Below are positions 63,478-64,000 of a stretch of DNA of 64,000 nt, in pieces (position 1 is the first letter of the stretch; every line of letters begins with the position of its first letter). The position numbers and the translations under genes were made by a program. This DNA comes from Paraburkholderia sp. PGU19. GTDB taxonomy: Bacteria > Pseudomonadota > Gammaproteobacteria > Burkholderiales > Burkholderiaceae. Under the pieces are notes generated by a model. That model was not told the origin of the DNA, made no database searches, and saw only the letters and a list, made by a program, of their open reading frames with translations. The DNA is taken from assembly GCF_013426915.1 (NCBI RefSeq), contig NZ_AP023181.1, forward strand, positions 2,232,001-2,296,000, read 5' to 3'.

Positions 63478-64000
63478 ATGAAGAAGAAACTGAAAACGAC
63501 ATTGCTTTCGTCCGCGATGCCCGTCGGTCTGAGCGTGCTGGTCTCGTTCGGCATGGTGTCGATCGCCAACGCACAGACGGCACCAGAGGGTACGCCTCCG
63601 GCAGAACCTGCTTCGAACGCCAAAGCGAATAACAACGCTGTTCCCGACCAGGCAAACGCTGCACCGACAGGATTCTGGGAGCGCTCGACTCTCTTTGGTG
63701 ACATGGGCGGACTGCGTCCGTGGCTCGGCCAGTACGGCGTGTCACTCGCCTTGCAGGAGACGAGCGAATACCTCGGCAATCTCACGGGCGGCACGCGGCG
63801 CGGCGGCGCTTACGATGGCCTGACGCAACTGGCCGTCGGCGTAGACCTGGAAAAGGCGATTGGACTGACGGGCGGCAGCTTCAACGTGTCGGCGTTGCAG
63901 ATCCACGGCACGAGCCTCACGCAACGCAACCTGCAGACGTTGCAACCCGCGAGCGGCATCGAAGCCGATGCGACCACGCGTCTGTGGGAACTCTGGTATC
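63478..64000 (+). CDS. OprB family carbohydrate-selective porin, 5' part
   Basis: The first 174 codons of an outer-membrane porin that runs off the window. A signal peptide (VGLSVLVSFGMVSIANA, cleavage at ANA) is followed by a spacer rich in Ala/Asn/Pro, then the OprB start GFWERSTLFGDMGGLRPWLG, SLALQETSEYLGNLTGG, GAYDGLTQLAVGVDLEKAIG and FNVSALQIHGTSLT. OprB porins admit glucose and other sugars. No lesion is seen in the visible part. Confidence 0.9.
   Translation, partial: MKKKLKTTLLSSAMPVGLSVLVSFGMVSIANAQTAPEGTPPAEPASNAKANNNAVPDQANAAPTGFWERSTLFGDMGGLRPWLGQYGVSLALQETSEYLGNLTGGTRRGGAYDGLTQLAVGVDLEKAIGLTGGSFNVSALQIHGTSLTQRNLQTLQPASGIEADATTRLWELWY

Overview
The window is high-GC bacterial DNA that reads as an accessory, catabolism-rich stretch of a Burkholderiaceae genome, most likely Paraburkholderia or Caballeronia, possibly a secondary replicon. 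This rests on the gene content: many LysR and AraC regulators, a DUF3331 protein, FUSC-type efflux, winged-helix/NB-ARC regulators, KduI/KduD/KdgT and an OprB porin. No rRNA, tRNA, CRISPR, integrase or transposase gene was recognised.

Layout. 0.2-2.3 kb: an AraC regulator, a DUF3331 protein and a decayed LysR gene ending in the first copy of a 665-bp nested-palindrome repeat. 3.1-7.9 kb (minus): a ydeP-like molybdopterin oxidoreductase, cydA (frameshifted) and cydB. 8.1-9.5 kb (minus): LysR plus a coupled small membrane protein, ending in a strong terminator. 10.0-12.5 kb: an HD-like protein and a cNMP/thioredoxin-reductase-like flavoprotein. 12.8-14.7 kb: winged-helix/NB-ARC regulator 1, which lacks its C-terminal part. 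14.7-20.8 kb: LysR and a divergent FUSC/outer-membrane factor/DUF1656/HlyD efflux operon. 20.8-21.7 kb: AraC. 22.2-26.2 kb: regulator 2 and a chloroperoxidase-type hydrolase. 26.5-36.1 kb: regulator 3 (frameshifted) followed by a seven-gene same-strand run: cysteine hydrolase, YtcJ-type amidohydrolase, DoxX, XapX, DUF1275, exported VOC protein and alginate-export-type porin. 36.2-42.6 kb: an exported protein, then a dehalogenase-leuC-leuD-dctA operon facing its LysR. 43.4-48.6 kb: an IclR/KdgR regulator, kduD, kduI, kdgT and an MFS pump, bracketed by directly repeated copies 2 and 3 of the 665-bp repeat. 49.6-53.6 kb: two LysR genes, an oxidoreductase-dehydroquinase pair and DUF1328. 54.1-57.3 kb: an FtsH-like AAA protease and an acyltransferase. 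57.4-64 kb: a more AT-rich patch with AraC, a lipocalin-like protein, a Vgb-like propeller, a frameshifted GDSL esterase, a small membrane protein and the start of an OprB porin.

How it works together. Most of the window is small regulator-plus-target modules. The clearest are hexuronate/2-keto-3-deoxygluconate catabolism (two KdgR-like operators between kduI and kdgT), a haloacetate-dehalogenase/aconitase-family/C4-dicarboxylate operon, and two hydrolase loci each preceded by a winged-helix/NB-ARC regulator. These two hydrolase loci carry nearly the same 34-bp element upstream (29 of 34 bases identical), which suggests a shared regulatory circuit.

Three genes (cydA, regulator 3, the GDSL esterase) each need exactly one inserted base to restore a full-length family protein. 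All three lesions are in or beside short homopolymers, so sequencing error is a real alternative to mutation. The most unusual non-coding feature is the three-copy 665-bp repeat, whose core keeps an 80-codon frame open in every copy.
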